A DNA stretch of 33,027 bases, from contig JBIKLY010000029.1 of assembly GCA_044359525.1 (NCBI GenBank), forward strand, positions 1-33,027. The letters run 5' to 3'. The stretch comes from CAJBIL01 sp044359525. Lineage in GTDB: Bacteria; Pseudomonadota; Gammaproteobacteria; Burkholderiales; Rhodocyclaceae. Shown piece by piece: positions 7,701-15,222 of this stretch (position 1 is the stretch's first letter; every line of letters begins with the position of its first letter). The notes below the pieces were generated by a model. That model did not search any database. It saw only the letters and a program-made list of their open reading frames with translations, and was not told the DNA's origin. The position numbers and the translations under genes are program-made.

Positions 7701-8943
7701 TGGCGGTATCCTGACGACCGGCAGCGGCACCATCACACTGGTCAGTGCCAGCGGCACCGCGGTTGCCGGCGAATTGGCAATCAGCGCCAACGTGGCGACG
7801 ACCGGGCAGGTCAACGCCTCCGTGACCGGTGGCGCAGACGGCAGCATCAGCATTCGCGACAAGGGAGCGACTGCCGCCAGCGTCGTCAACATCAACACCA
7901 GCGCCGCAAGCTCGGAAGGCGATGTTGAGTACTTCCGCTATGGCGATCTAAATCTGGGGGGTGGCACCGCGCTCACACTCACGCCGAAAGCCGGTGAAGA
8001 TACAAACATTGGCGCCAGCGGCGACATCATTGTCTCAGCCAACCTGGCCATGGCTGGCGACAGCTTTCTCAGCGCGGGTGGCGACCTCAGCCTGACCGGT
8101 GGCAACATTACGATGTCGGGAGCTGACAATATGATCATTGCCGGCGGTACCCTGACCATCGCATCCGGCAGGACTCTGGCCGCCGGTGCGGGCACGCTTG
8201 ATGTCATTGCCGGCGCGCTGGCGATCGGCGGTACGCTTTCGGGCTACGCTGACACGACCGTCATCACACCCGGCAACATCGACATCACCAGTGGCGGCGT
8301 AATGACGAGCACCGGTGGCAAACTCATCTTCCTTGCCGACAACATGAATATCACCAGCGGCTCGGCGAATGGTTATCTGGGCATTGACGGCACGCTCTTT
8401 GGTGGTCTGACCCTCGGCGCATTTGCCGGGGGCACCGGCACGATGAATGCCGCCAACGGTATCGTCGACCTGGCCATCGGCGGCGCCGGAATCGAGATGT
8501 ATAACGGCTCCTGGATCAACTCGACGGATGCGACCCAGCCAGAGGGTGGCCTGGTCAGACTCTTCTTCGCCGGCATCTCGGCCGGAGGCTCGATGATCGA
8601 CGGCGTCGCCACCTTTGACGGCGGCTATAAGGTTGGCGGCTCATTGACCACGCTTGGCGCAGGCCTGGAAGTCATCTACGGCATCAGCAGCAACCCCGTA
8701 TCAGATGCGCTGGCCGATGCCTTCAATGACACCGCCGAATCGGCCGGCGGCACGGGTGAAACAATTGATTCGCTTGAACTGGCCGGCGCTTCGCTCGGCG
8801 GCACGGATAGCAACGTGACTGCAGACAGCACGGAAGGCAGTTTCGGCAGCCAAGAGACCCCTGCCGATGGCAGCGGCTCCAACACAGGTAACGGTCAGGA
8901 TGGCAAAAATGCAAAGAAAAAACCTGCGCAGTGCAGCGCCTAA
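4735..8943 (+). CDS. TpsA exoprotein, filamentous haemagglutinin N-terminal domain adhesin
   Basis: A 1402-residue secreted beta-helix exoprotein, the partner of the TpsB pore upstream. AAGGAA precedes the ATG. A long signal peptide (RHGKIKHAITRTLIATAVS, cut near VFA) is followed by the TPS secretion domain (about 30-290) with WNSFSI, VLLGSLQSNGKVFLINPAG and GILVGQGARIDV, the last two covering the NPNG-type motif as NPAG. After about 390 comes the usual GKTGTLLLDPTSI junction, then about 900 residues of Gly/Ser/Thr/Asn-rich beta-helix repeats. An acidic, Gly/Ser-rich linker leads to the basic C-terminus KNAKKKPAQCSA. I see no Cys in the mature chain except Cys1400. Likely an adhesin or matrix component; the target is unknown. 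The tail region overlaps the next gene. Confidence 0.92.
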   Translation: MRHGKIKHAITRTLIATAVSACFSPLVFALPVAPNVASGTASFVQSGNTLTVTNSNRAIINWNSFSISGNENVRFVQSSSTSSVLNRVLGSNPSVLLGSLQSNGKVFLINPAGILVGQGARIDVAGFVASTLTLSDSDFLANRLRFTETPGAGKVQNFGEITTPGGGNVYLVAPQVDNHGIITAPNGEVLLAAGQRVELIDTATPGVRVEIVGTEGTATNLGTITAEAGRIGIAGVLVKNTGTLNASSLVSEGGRIFLKATNDTLVDGDSRISATGSKGGRIEVLGNHIVVTDKAQLDASGQAAGGTVLVGGDYQGKNALIQNAATTTFGKDALIKADATDSGNGGKVIVWADDTTRAYGNLSARGGANGGNGGFIEVSGKQQLVYRGVADTRAPHGKTGTLLLDPTSISLIAGAGTDGGGTFYGNNITTNLGSSNVILQTSSGGTGAITFTSGTYNFSGATASNSLSLLAFSDGGSSAGNISLPSGTFITMKTGAPLTMVAGWDGVSTSAPAVVTGFGTIQMVGSTISAQGGGATILAGSDITLAHSSISTVAGNMMVKAGGDIFLDGTSTASSTLDGSGTFQWIEAGNDLKLWAGDGGSATIQYYGSGTQTAKGASIDVRANLASTNVSSHRASIHSNAHQNVFATAGGINIFGGGYMGFGTNNTAGISAAGNQQISATGNIDLTAGTSGGTANSAEISANGTQNITAANISVTGGNSTSTGGAYIKAIGAQTIATIGDVVLTGGTASIDNEASISSDTSQSLGISGDLTLTGGSAGGAFIGAPVQNISVGGNLTMNAGSGVVLDAYGMAAPAAIGEEAGSDLTLNVGGSISLTGTNAINPALIGTATGTADIYLRGTDISLGNYSFLGNWDGSSGGDAVLIATGTVIQQLANANIGIGSLTATANTDIALNGVNKVNFVDLDASSGGGFVSYNTANPTTTHVTAAATGNITIAGNAGSGAIALGDLTTTGTSTISVSSQKAILEEYGGILTTGSGTITLVSASGTAVAGELAISANVATTGQVNASVTGGADGSISIRDKGATAASVVNINTSAASSEGDVEYFRYGDLNLGGGTALTLTPKAGEDTNIGASGDIIVSANLAMAGDSFLSAGGDLSLTGGNITMSGADNMIIAGGTLTIASGRTLAAGAGTLDVIAGALAIGGTLSGYADTTVITPGNIDITSGGVMTSTGGKLIFLADNMNITSGSANGYLGIDGTLFGGLTLGAFAGGTGTMNAANGIVDLAIGGAGIEMYNGSWINSTDATQPEGGLVRLFFAGISAGGSMIDGVATFDGGYKVGGSLTTLGAGLEVIYGISSNPVSDALADAFNDTAESAGGTGETIDSLELAGASLGGTDSNVTADSTEGSFGSQETPADGSGSNTGNGQDGKNAKKKPAQCSA

Positions 8944-9652
8944 GTTAGCCCAGTCCGTCGCCGGACTGTGCCTGATCCTGCTGGCATCGGCAGCGCTGGC
9001 GGCCCCGGCGGGTTCGATCACGCACCTCTCCGGCACGGTTTCGGCCAAGCGGGCAGACGGCAGCAAGCTGCTTTCCATCGGCTCCGAAATTCAGGAAGGC
9101 GATGAGTTGGCCACGCAGCGGGATACCTATGCCCGCATTAAATTTTCTGACGGCAGCGAAGTCGTCATGCGCCCGGAAACGGCACTGAAAGTCACCAATT
9201 ACGCCTACAACGAAGACAAACCGCAATCCGACAACATGGTTCTCAACCTGATTCGCGGCGGCCTGCGCGCGGTGACCGGCTTACTTGGCAAGCGCAATCG
9301 CGATCGCTTCAAGCTGGATACCAGCACCGCGACGATCGGCATCCGCGGTACGCATTTCGGCGCTTTGCTCTGCGCCGACAATTGCGCCAGCGTCCCCACC
9401 GTTTCCGGGCAGGCGCCCGACAACGGTCTGCACGTAGACGTTTCGAGCGGCGCCATTGTCGTCACGACCAATGCCGGCCAGCAAGTCGTCAACACCGGCG
9501 AATTTGGTTTCGTCAAAAATAACCTGACCCTGCCGATCATCCGCCCACCGCAAGATGGCGTTCGTGTCACCATGCCACCGGCGATTAGCCAGAACAATGC
9601 GGGGGGCAGCGGCATCGGCCAGAACAACCAGACCCAGTGCGCTGTGCAGTGA
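8909..9652 (+). CDS. Periplasmic FecR-domain protein of the TPS locus
   Basis: A 247-residue exported protein with a FecR domain. Several in-frame starts exist; ATG 8909 is preferred because AGGA at 8897-8900 is 8 bases upstream and it opens a signal peptide (SVAGLCLILLASAALA). The start lies inside the tpsA 3' end (35-base overlap in another frame), suggesting translational coupling. The mature part reads AGSITHLSGTVSAKRADG, GSEIQEGDELAT, FSDGSEVVMRPETALKV and LIRGGLRAVTGLLGKRNRD, then TATIGIRGTHF, the usual signature of the stand-alone FecR family rather than the sigma-regulator FecR with a membrane anchor. It ends in NQTQCAVQ. Such proteins recur beside TPS loci, but their role is not established; surface-structure assembly or sensing is an inference. 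Confidence 0.85.
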   Translation: MQRKNLRSAAPKLAQSVAGLCLILLASAALAAPAGSITHLSGTVSAKRADGSKLLSIGSEIQEGDELATQRDTYARIKFSDGSEVVMRPETALKVTNYAYNEDKPQSDNMVLNLIRGGLRAVTGLLGKRNRDRFKLDTSTATIGIRGTHFGALLCADNCASVPTVSGQAPDNGLHVDVSSGAIVVTTNAGQQVVNTGEFGFVKNNLTLPIIRPPQDGVRVTMPPAISQNNAGGSGIGQNNQTQCAVQ

Positions 9653-9666
9653 CCCTGCGGAACCGG

Positions 9667-10167
9667 ATGAAGCGCGTCCTGCTGTCGACCTTGCGCTTCG
9701 TGGTACTGGTGTTAATCAGCGTGGCACCGCTGCACGCTGCGCCGACGGTACCGCCCGCCAACGCCTTTGCCGACATCACTACCCCGCTGGAAATCGTTGT
9801 AGAACGCGATCCCTCACGACTGGCGGCGGCGATGCGGCTGGCGCGCCTGCAGGTTGAAATGGGGCAATGGGATGCCGCCTGGCGTGTGCTCGAACGTTCG
9901 GCGCCGCACGCGGGAAAGGATGCCGAGTATCAGGGGTTTGCCGGCACCGTACTGCGCCAGTTGAAACGCGCGCCGGAAGCAGCCGAAGCCTATCGTCGCG
10001 CCATTTCATTGCAGCCCGACGAAGGCCGCTGGTGGGTTGGTCTGGCACTGGCGCTCGAAGACGCAGGCCGCAAAAAGGAAGCAAAACAGGCGTTTGCCGC
10101 CGCCCGTGAACGCGAACGAACGCTATCGCCCGTCCTGCTCAAGCTCGTTGACCGGCAAGCGCGCTGA
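9667..10167 (+). CDS. Exported TPR-repeat protein
   Basis: A 166-residue protein starting 14 bases after the FecR-domain gene. ATG 9667 is preferred because it opens a signal peptide or N-terminal anchor (MKRVLLSTLRFVVLVLISVA, ending near PLHAA). The rest forms about three tetratricopeptide units, for example MRLARLQVEMGQWDAAWRVL, then an 11-residue-spaced AEAYRRAISLQPDEGRW and a final ALALEDAGRKKEAKQAF helix pair. TPRs mediate protein-protein contacts, so a periplasmic scaffold for the FecR protein, TpsA or TpsB is plausible but unproven. Its stop overlaps the next start (TGATG), consistent with one operon. Confidence 0.8.
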   Translation: MKRVLLSTLRFVVLVLISVAPLHAAPTVPPANAFADITTPLEIVVERDPSRLAAAMRLARLQVEMGQWDAAWRVLERSAPHAGKDAEYQGFAGTVLRQLKRAPEAAEAYRRAISLQPDEGRWWVGLALALEDAGRKKEAKQAFAAARERERTLSPVLLKLVDRQAR

Positions 10168-10364
10168 TGCTGAAGTGGCTGCTCACCATCGCCATCATCG
10201 TTCTTATCGTCGGGCTGATCATGCCGGGACTGCGGCAGGGCATGGCGCCGAAAAAACTGCCCGGCGATGTTGCCGTGCGCTGGCGCGGTCGCGACTATTT
10301 CTTTCCCTTCGCCTCGACCATCCTGCTATCGCTGCTGTTCGTGCTGATCAGCCATTTTCTTTGA
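10167..10364 (+). CDS. DUF2905-family small membrane protein
   Basis: A 65-residue inner-membrane protein with two hydrophobic segments: WLLTIAIIVLIVGLIMPGL near the N-terminus and FASTILLSLLFVLISHFL at the C-terminus, joined by a conserved cytoplasmic or periplasmic loop with LPGDVAVRWRGRDYFFPF. The LPGD and (Y)FFPxA(S/T) pattern and the length match DUF2905. Function is unknown for the family. It overlaps the TPR gene stop by one base, so it is probably co-transcribed, although DUF2905 genes occur in many contexts and need not belong functionally to the TPS locus. Its 3' end overlaps the convergent cca gene by 17 bases. Confidence 0.85.
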   Translation: MLKWLLTIAIIVLIVGLIMPGLRQGMAPKKLPGDVAVRWRGRDYFFPFASTILLSLLFVLISHFL

Positions 10365-11568
10365 TCACCAGGGCTACCGCAGCCACCCGTGCGGCCTGAA
10401 TCCGTTGTGGAATCTGTGCCGGCACACTGCAGTCTTTGGCGATCTCACCGGCGGGTACTGCCTGCACGGCAGCCAGCGCGCAACGTAGCCGATCGGCTGC
10501 TGGATAAGGCTTTTCGGCCCAGCCCAACCGACCGTTGAAATCTGCCGCACAGGCTTCGAGCAACTGTTCAAAACGCTGCGGCCGGCGCAGCGCATCGCTG
10601 TGTTCAAAAAGGCGGACGATGGTATCCGGGCGCAACTCGGCGGCCCGGTGGATATCACCGTGATAGCGCGCCGTCAGCACCGCCAGATCACGACAGTCGG
10701 CCGGCACCTTGAGGCGGGCACACACGGTTTCAGCCAGCTTGACGCTGCGCACCTCGTGCGCAATGTGACGCGGCCACTCGTCCTGCGGCGTCGTGCCCTT
10801 GCCCAGATCATGCAACAGCGCGGCAAAACGTACCGGCAAGGCATGCCCGCGCTGCGCAGCGGTATCAACCACCATCATCACGTGCACGCCGGTATCGATT
10901 TCCGGATGATATTCGGCGCGCTGCGGCACACCGAACAAACGATCCAACTCGGGCAACAGTCGCGCCAGTGCGCCGCATTCACGCAAAACGTCAAACATGC
11001 GCGACGGCCGCGCTTCCATCAGTCCCTTGGCAAATTCCTGCCAGACGCGTTCGGCAACCAGATGGTCGACCTCGCCATTGGCCACCATTTCACGCATCAA
11101 CGCGATGGTTTCCGGTGCCACGCTGAAATCGGTAAAACGCGCAGCAAAACGGGCGACACGCAGGATGCGCACGGGGTCTTCAACAAAAGCCGGGCCGACG
11201 TGCCGCAAAATGCGCGCTGCGATGTCAGCAACGCCTTGATAGGGATCGATCAATGCGCCTTCTTCGCCACGCGCGATGGCGTTGATCGTCAGGTCGCGGC
11301 GCGCCAGATCCTCCGCCAGTGTCACCTCGGGTGCTGCGTGAAAAGCAAAACCGGTGTAGCCGGGGCCGGTTTTGCGCTCGGTACGCGCCAGTGCGTATTC
11401 TTCGTTTGTTTTGGGATGCAGGAAAACCGGGAAGTCCTTGCCGACCGGCCGGAAACCCTTGGCCAGCATTTCATCTGGCGATGCGCCAACGACCACGTAA
11501 TCGCGATCCTGCACCGGCAAGCCGAGCAGTTCGTCGCGCACAGCACCGCCGACGATGAAGACTTTCAT
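10348..11568 (-). CDS. cca: Multifunctional CCA tRNA nucleotidyltransferase
   Basis: Adds or repairs the 3' CCA end of tRNAs using CTP and ATP. The 406-residue length is that of bacterial Cca with a C-terminal HD domain. The nucleotidyltransferase head shows GGAVRD (7-12), the metal-binding DRD (Asp21 and Asp23), the RRDLTINA motif (90-97), and the nucleobase-selecting region EDPVRILRVARFAARF (130-144). The HD phosphohydrolase domain contains LLHDLGKG (His253-Asp254), supporting the 2'-phosphatase/phosphodiesterase activities known for the gammaproteobacterial-type enzyme. No clear Shine-Dalgarno precedes the ATG; it lies 17 bases after the GST gene, so it is probably read from an upstream promoter in the slt to cca series. 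Confidence 0.95.
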   Translation of the reverse strand: MKVFIVGGAVRDELLGLPVQDRDYVVVGASPDEMLAKGFRPVGKDFPVFLHPKTNEEYALARTERKTGPGYTGFAFHAAPEVTLAEDLARRDLTINAIARGEEGALIDPYQGVADIAARILRHVGPAFVEDPVRILRVARFAARFTDFSVAPETIALMREMVANGEVDHLVAERVWQEFAKGLMEARPSRMFDVLRECGALARLLPELDRLFGVPQRAEYHPEIDTGVHVMMVVDTAAQRGHALPVRFAALLHDLGKGTTPQDEWPRHIAHEVRSVKLAETVCARLKVPADCRDLAVLTARYHGDIHRAAELRPDTIVRLFEHSDALRRPQRFEQLLEACAADFNGRLGWAEKPYPAADRLRCALAAVQAVPAGEIAKDCSVPAQIPQRIQAARVAAVALVIKENG

Positions 11569-11585
11569 GATTACGGGGTGAGCGC

Positions 11586-12218
11586 CTACTCTGCTTCAGC
11601 CAGAGCGCCAGCCTGCCATTCGCGCATCGCCGGCAGCGCGAGCATGGCTTCCGACCAGGCCTGCGAAGCCGGCGGCAGTGCGACAGCGTAGGTCACGAAG
11701 CGCCAGACAACGGGTGCGTACATGGCATCGGCAATCGAAAAAGTGCCGAACAGAAAAGGCCCGCCTGTTGCATGGCGGCTAAGCGCGTTTTCCAGGCAGC
11801 TTTCCCAGATCGCGACGATGCGTGCGATATCGGCGTCGACCTCGGGTGTACGCCCCTGCCCCGGTTTGGCGGCACGGATGTCCATGCCCATGTTTTGCCG
11901 CAAGGGCGTAAAACCTGAATGCATTTCAGCACTGACCGAACGCGCCTCGGCACGCGCCGCCCGGTCGGCTGGCCACAGGGATGGCGCCAGTTCGGCAAGG
12001 TATTCGCAGATGGCCAGCGAATCCCAGACCACCGTGCTGCCATCAATCAGACAAGGCACCTTGCCCGATGGCGAGTGCTTGAGGATATTTTCCCTGGCGC
12101 CGGCAACATGCAGGCGAATATTTACTTCGTCGAAAACCAGGCCAGCCTGGCGGGCAGCCAGCCAGGGACGCAGCGACCACGAAGAGAAATTACGATCGCC
12201 GACCACCAGCTTGAGCAT
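11586..12218 (-). CDS. Glutathione S-transferase family protein
   Basis: A complete 210-residue cytosolic GST. The N-terminal thioredoxin-like domain contains NFSSWSLRPWLA with the catalytic Ser (the SSWSxRPW pattern of the YfcF/zeta-like group), then the cis-Pro strand GKVPCLIDG and the glutathione-contact VVWDSLAICEYLAE. The all-helical C-terminal domain includes the N-capping region FGTFSIADAMYAPV. These enzymes conjugate or transfer glutathione or act as isomerases; the substrate is not evident. Spacing to the NDUFA9-like gene upstream and cca downstream is about 20 bases, so an operon is likely. It contrasts with the truncated, different GST at 2364-2666. Confidence 0.9.
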   Translation of the reverse strand: MLKLVVGDRNFSSWSLRPWLAARQAGLVFDEVNIRLHVAGARENILKHSPSGKVPCLIDGSTVVWDSLAICEYLAELAPSLWPADRAARAEARSVSAEMHSGFTPLRQNMGMDIRAAKPGQGRTPEVDADIARIVAIWESCLENALSRHATGGPFLFGTFSIADAMYAPVVWRFVTYAVALPPASQAWSEAMLALPAMREWQAGALAEAE

Positions 12219-12237
12219 GACGGGCGTCCCGGCAGTT

Positions 12238-13200
12238 TCAGCGACCGGCGCGCAGGCGATAGCCGTCGAGGCGCATTTTCGGTTTGATCGCCGCGAGGTA
12301 GGCCGGCGCTACCGATTCAAGCGACTTCGGCTGCCAGCCGGGGTAGTTGCGCCCGCCATCGGTCACGCTATCGACGTACATCGAGCGCAGGTTATCCGGC
12401 GACAAGGGCGGGTTCGGCAGCAGCCAGAGCAGACCGGCCTGCAGGTAGGCCCAGCCGCTGTCCCCGAGATCGATCACCGGGCGCGGCTTGCCGATCAGCT
12501 CGCCGGTGTATTCAACCAGCGCGCGCAAGGTATAAACTTTCGGCCCGCACAGCTCGTAGGTCTGACCAAAGGTGGCGCGTTCGGTCAGGCAGCCGGTGAA
12601 GGCGTCAGCCACATCGCCGATATACACGGGCTGAAAACGCGCAGCCCCGCCACCGAGCGGAAAGAAGGGGAAAAGCCGGAGCAGTTTGGCGAACATGCCG
12701 AGGAAGGCATCGCCCGGCCCGAAAATAACCGAAGGACGGAACACGGTGATATCGAGCTCACCCATGGCAGCGACCACGGCCGCTTCACCCTCGCCCTTCG
12801 AGCGCAGGTATTCGGACGGCGCATCGACCGCCGCATTGAGCGCGCTCATGTGCACCAGCCGGCGCACACCGCTCTGCTTCATGGCGGCGAGGATCTTCTT
12901 CGGCAACTCGACATGGGCAGCGGCAAAACCTTTGCCATAGGGCAGACGCGAGTCGTGGTCATGCAGAATGCCGACCAGGTTGATCACCGCATCCTGCCCC
13001 TCCATCAAGGTAGCAAGCGCCTGCGGATCATGGATATTGGCCTCGACCATATCGACCGTCGGCAGCAGGATAAGCTGCTTGGTGTTGTCACGACGGCGGG
13101 TCGGAATGGTGACGCGAATACCGCGTTCGGAGAGACGGCTGGCGATCCAGCCGCCAACAAAACCACTACCACCGATCAAAAGTACGTTTTTGAGTTCCAT
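12238..13200 (-). CDS. Complex I NDUFA9-subunit-like NAD(P)-binding protein
   Basis: A 320-residue extended short-chain dehydrogenase of the atypical group related to mitochondrial complex I subunit NDUFA9. The Rossmann nucleotide loop is GGSGFVGG (10-17), followed by the TRRR patch that suggests a phosphate-bearing cofactor. Downstream are DAVINLVGIL, SALNAAVDAPSEYLRSKGEGE with the YxxxK pair, and FRPSVIFGPGD. Bacterial members are usually annotated as 'complex I NDUFA9 subunit family', but bacterial complex I does not need them and the reaction is unknown. The inner ATG at 13200 is preferred over 13218 because the alignment of the Rossmann strand starts there. It follows slt by 41 bases. 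Confidence 0.88.
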   Translation of the reverse strand: MELKNVLLIGGSGFVGGWIASRLSERGIRVTIPTRRRDNTKQLILLPTVDMVEANIHDPQALATLMEGQDAVINLVGILHDHDSRLPYGKGFAAAHVELPKKILAAMKQSGVRRLVHMSALNAAVDAPSEYLRSKGEGEAAVVAAMGELDITVFRPSVIFGPGDAFLGMFAKLLRLFPFFPLGGGAARFQPVYIGDVADAFTGCLTERATFGQTYELCGPKVYTLRALVEYTGELIGKPRPVIDLGDSGWAYLQAGLLWLLPNPPLSPDNLRSMYVDSVTDGGRNYPGWQPKSLESVAPAYLAAIKPKMRLDGYRLRAGR

Positions 13201-13241
13201 AGCGCCCTGTCCATCCAAAAAATGACTGGAAAACCGTGATT

Positions 13242-15179
13242 TTACGGCAATTCCTCGCGTTTTGCCTCAGCGCCGGTGCGTGGCGCGATTGTACCCAGCC
13301 GACTCTTGATCGTTTGCGGCTTGCCGTCAAAGAGCGCCGAGTAATAAACCGAATTGCTCATCACCTTCTTTACGTAATCGCGGGTTTCGCTGAATGGAAT
13401 GGTTTCGGCATAAATTGCACCTTCCAGCGGGCGATCTGCGCGCCATCTCCGGGCGCGGCCGGGGCCGGCGTTATAGGCGGCAGACGCCAGCACCGGGTGG
13501 TTGTCGAGACTTTCCATGACCAGCCGCATGTAGGTCGTGCCGAGTAACACGTTGGTTTCAGTATTGTTCACGTTGGCGTGGTTGTAGTCCTTCAGCCCGA
13601 TCTTCTTGGCGACCCATTTGGCGGTGGCCGGCATCAGCTGCATCAGACCTGATGCGCCCACGGTGGATTTGGCGTTGGTGATGAAGCGACTTTCCTGGCG
13701 CATCAGGCCATACACCCAGGCATCATCGAGCGACTGATCCTTCGCTGCTGAGCGCACCTGGTCGCCGAACGGCGCAAGATAACGCAGCGAATAGTCGTGC
13801 TCGTTCTTCGTCCGGTCGGCGGCAGCAATGGCGCGATCGTAGATGCCGGCACGATGCGCGATATCGGAGGCGGCGAGCAGTTCGCGGTCGCTCATGCTAC
13901 GCAGCGCCCAGCCCCACTCCTTGGTGCCTTCAAAACGCTGATTCATGCGGAAAAATGCAAGGGTACGCTGTACGCCCGGATTGGCATTGACCTGCGCCAG
14001 TTCCTCGCGGGTCGGCGCGGCGGCTTTGGGCGGCGTCATGATCGGCCGATCCAGCTCATCGTCAGCCAGATTGCCGTAGAAATTCGGCTGGCCCGAAATC
14101 TTGGCAAACAACACATTCGATTCCTCCAGCCGACCGCCCGCACGATAGGCGCGACCCAACCAGTAAATCCAGGCCGGCTGCTCGGCCAGTAGCGGCGGCA
14201 TTTTCTCGATCGTCGAACGTACCGTTCCCCAGTCGCCGGCACGCAGGGCGGCACGTACTTTCCACTGTGCCACCTCATCAGAAAGCGGCGCATCGCCGGC
14301 CTTTTGATACCAGCCAAGCGCTTCCGGCAAATGGCGCTGCGCTGCCTGCCAGGCGACCTGGGACCACGCCCAGCCTTTTTCACCGGCCTGCAGCTTGCTC
14401 TCGATCTTGCTCAACTGATCCGCCGCGACGCCCGGCTCATTGCGTGCAATGCGCTGGATGGCCAGCACGGCCAGTTCACGATGGACACGGCTGCTGGCAA
14501 AGTTGGCCGGCAGCTTGATCAGCCACGGCATGGGCCGGTCAATCAGGGCCTCCGCCACCTTGGCATCAGGCGTCTGGCTCGCCGGCAGGTAGTTCATGCT
14601 GTAGCGCGCCGCGGCCATCTTGTTCGCTTCAAACTGGCGACGGATGCGTGCCCAGACTTCATCAGCCAGCACGCGCTTGTCGAGGATCAACGCTTCGAGC
14701 ACCGGGTAGCAGGGCTCGGGAGGCTCAAGCAGGGTCAGCCAGAGCGGCAGCGCATCGTCGAGCATGCGGGCATCCCCGCGCGCACGGCGGCTTTGCAGCG
14801 CATAGCAGACGAGCTCCTGCTCGGGCTGGCCAAGCAGTGGAAAATCGAGGTCAAATTCACTCCATTGCTGTTTCCTGGCGAGCTGCTTCAACCACTCACT
14901 GCGCAGTCTTTCAGCAACATAGGACTTTTCGTGGCGCGCCAGAAAACTTCGAATCGTTGCCGGGTCCGCATCCTTGAGATCAAGCAACAGGCGCCAGTAG
15001 TCAACATAGATTTCGAGCTCATGCCCTTTCAGCTCGGGCGCAATGCGCTCCATCCTCACCCGGTCACCCAAACGAAAGGCATCACGCGCAGCAAGAAAGC
15101 GTTCGTCCGGGGTGGACGCAATCGCCAGCGAATGGATCAGGAAAACGGAGAGGAGAAAAGCCGGGTAGCGAAACTTCAT
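13242..15179 (-). CDS. slt: Soluble lytic murein transglycosylase
   Basis: Cleaves peptidoglycan between MurNAc and GlcNAc with formation of 1,6-anhydroMurNAc; periplasmic. ATG 15179 opens a signal peptide (MKFRYPAFLLSVFLIHSLA); a longer upstream frame has no such start. The 645-residue chain has the Slt70 layout: a long alpha-superhelical U-domain, a linker, and a C-terminal SLT domain. The catalytic Glu is at about residue 496 in LMRQESRF, followed by SxxGASGLMQLMPATA and AAYNAGPGRARRW. Length is close to E. coli Slt70. It is divergent from the folate cyclo-ligase gene with only 43 bases between the two start codons, and leads a minus-strand series reaching cca. Confidence 0.94.
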   Translation of the reverse strand: MKFRYPAFLLSVFLIHSLAIASTPDERFLAARDAFRLGDRVRMERIAPELKGHELEIYVDYWRLLLDLKDADPATIRSFLARHEKSYVAERLRSEWLKQLARKQQWSEFDLDFPLLGQPEQELVCYALQSRRARGDARMLDDALPLWLTLLEPPEPCYPVLEALILDKRVLADEVWARIRRQFEANKMAAARYSMNYLPASQTPDAKVAEALIDRPMPWLIKLPANFASSRVHRELAVLAIQRIARNEPGVAADQLSKIESKLQAGEKGWAWSQVAWQAAQRHLPEALGWYQKAGDAPLSDEVAQWKVRAALRAGDWGTVRSTIEKMPPLLAEQPAWIYWLGRAYRAGGRLEESNVLFAKISGQPNFYGNLADDELDRPIMTPPKAAAPTREELAQVNANPGVQRTLAFFRMNQRFEGTKEWGWALRSMSDRELLAASDIAHRAGIYDRAIAAADRTKNEHDYSLRYLAPFGDQVRSAAKDQSLDDAWVYGLMRQESRFITNAKSTVGASGLMQLMPATAKWVAKKIGLKDYNHANVNNTETNVLLGTTYMRLVMESLDNHPVLASAAYNAGPGRARRWRADRPLEGAIYAETIPFSETRDYVKKVMSNSVYYSALFDGKPQTIKSRLGTIAPRTGAEAKREELP

Positions 15180-15222
15180 GATAAGCTGGAACACCTGTAA
15201 ACACTGGCTTTCAGCATACCAC

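Noticed and set aside
4866..8885. Many minus-strand open frames opposite tpsA
   Set aside because: They are Pro/Val/Ala-rich complements of the Gly/Thr/Asn repeat codons of TpsA and share no family motif.
10600..11691. A 363-codon plus-strand open frame opposite cca
   Set aside because: It is antisense to an unmistakable Cca enzyme, with His/Arg-rich shadow composition.
12238..13200. NDUFA9-like protein considered as evidence for a respiratory complex I operon
   Set aside because: No nuo genes are nearby; the name reflects family resemblance only.
11722..13239. A 505-codon plus-strand open frame across the GST and NDUFA9-like genes
   Set aside because: Both genes beneath it are clear family members on the minus strand; the antisense product shows no domain.
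13226..13245. Possible slt terminator (CCGT/ACGG stem followed by TTTT on the minus strand)
   Set aside because: The stem is only 4 bp and overlaps the slt stop codon; the next gene follows by 41 bases and looks co-transcribed.
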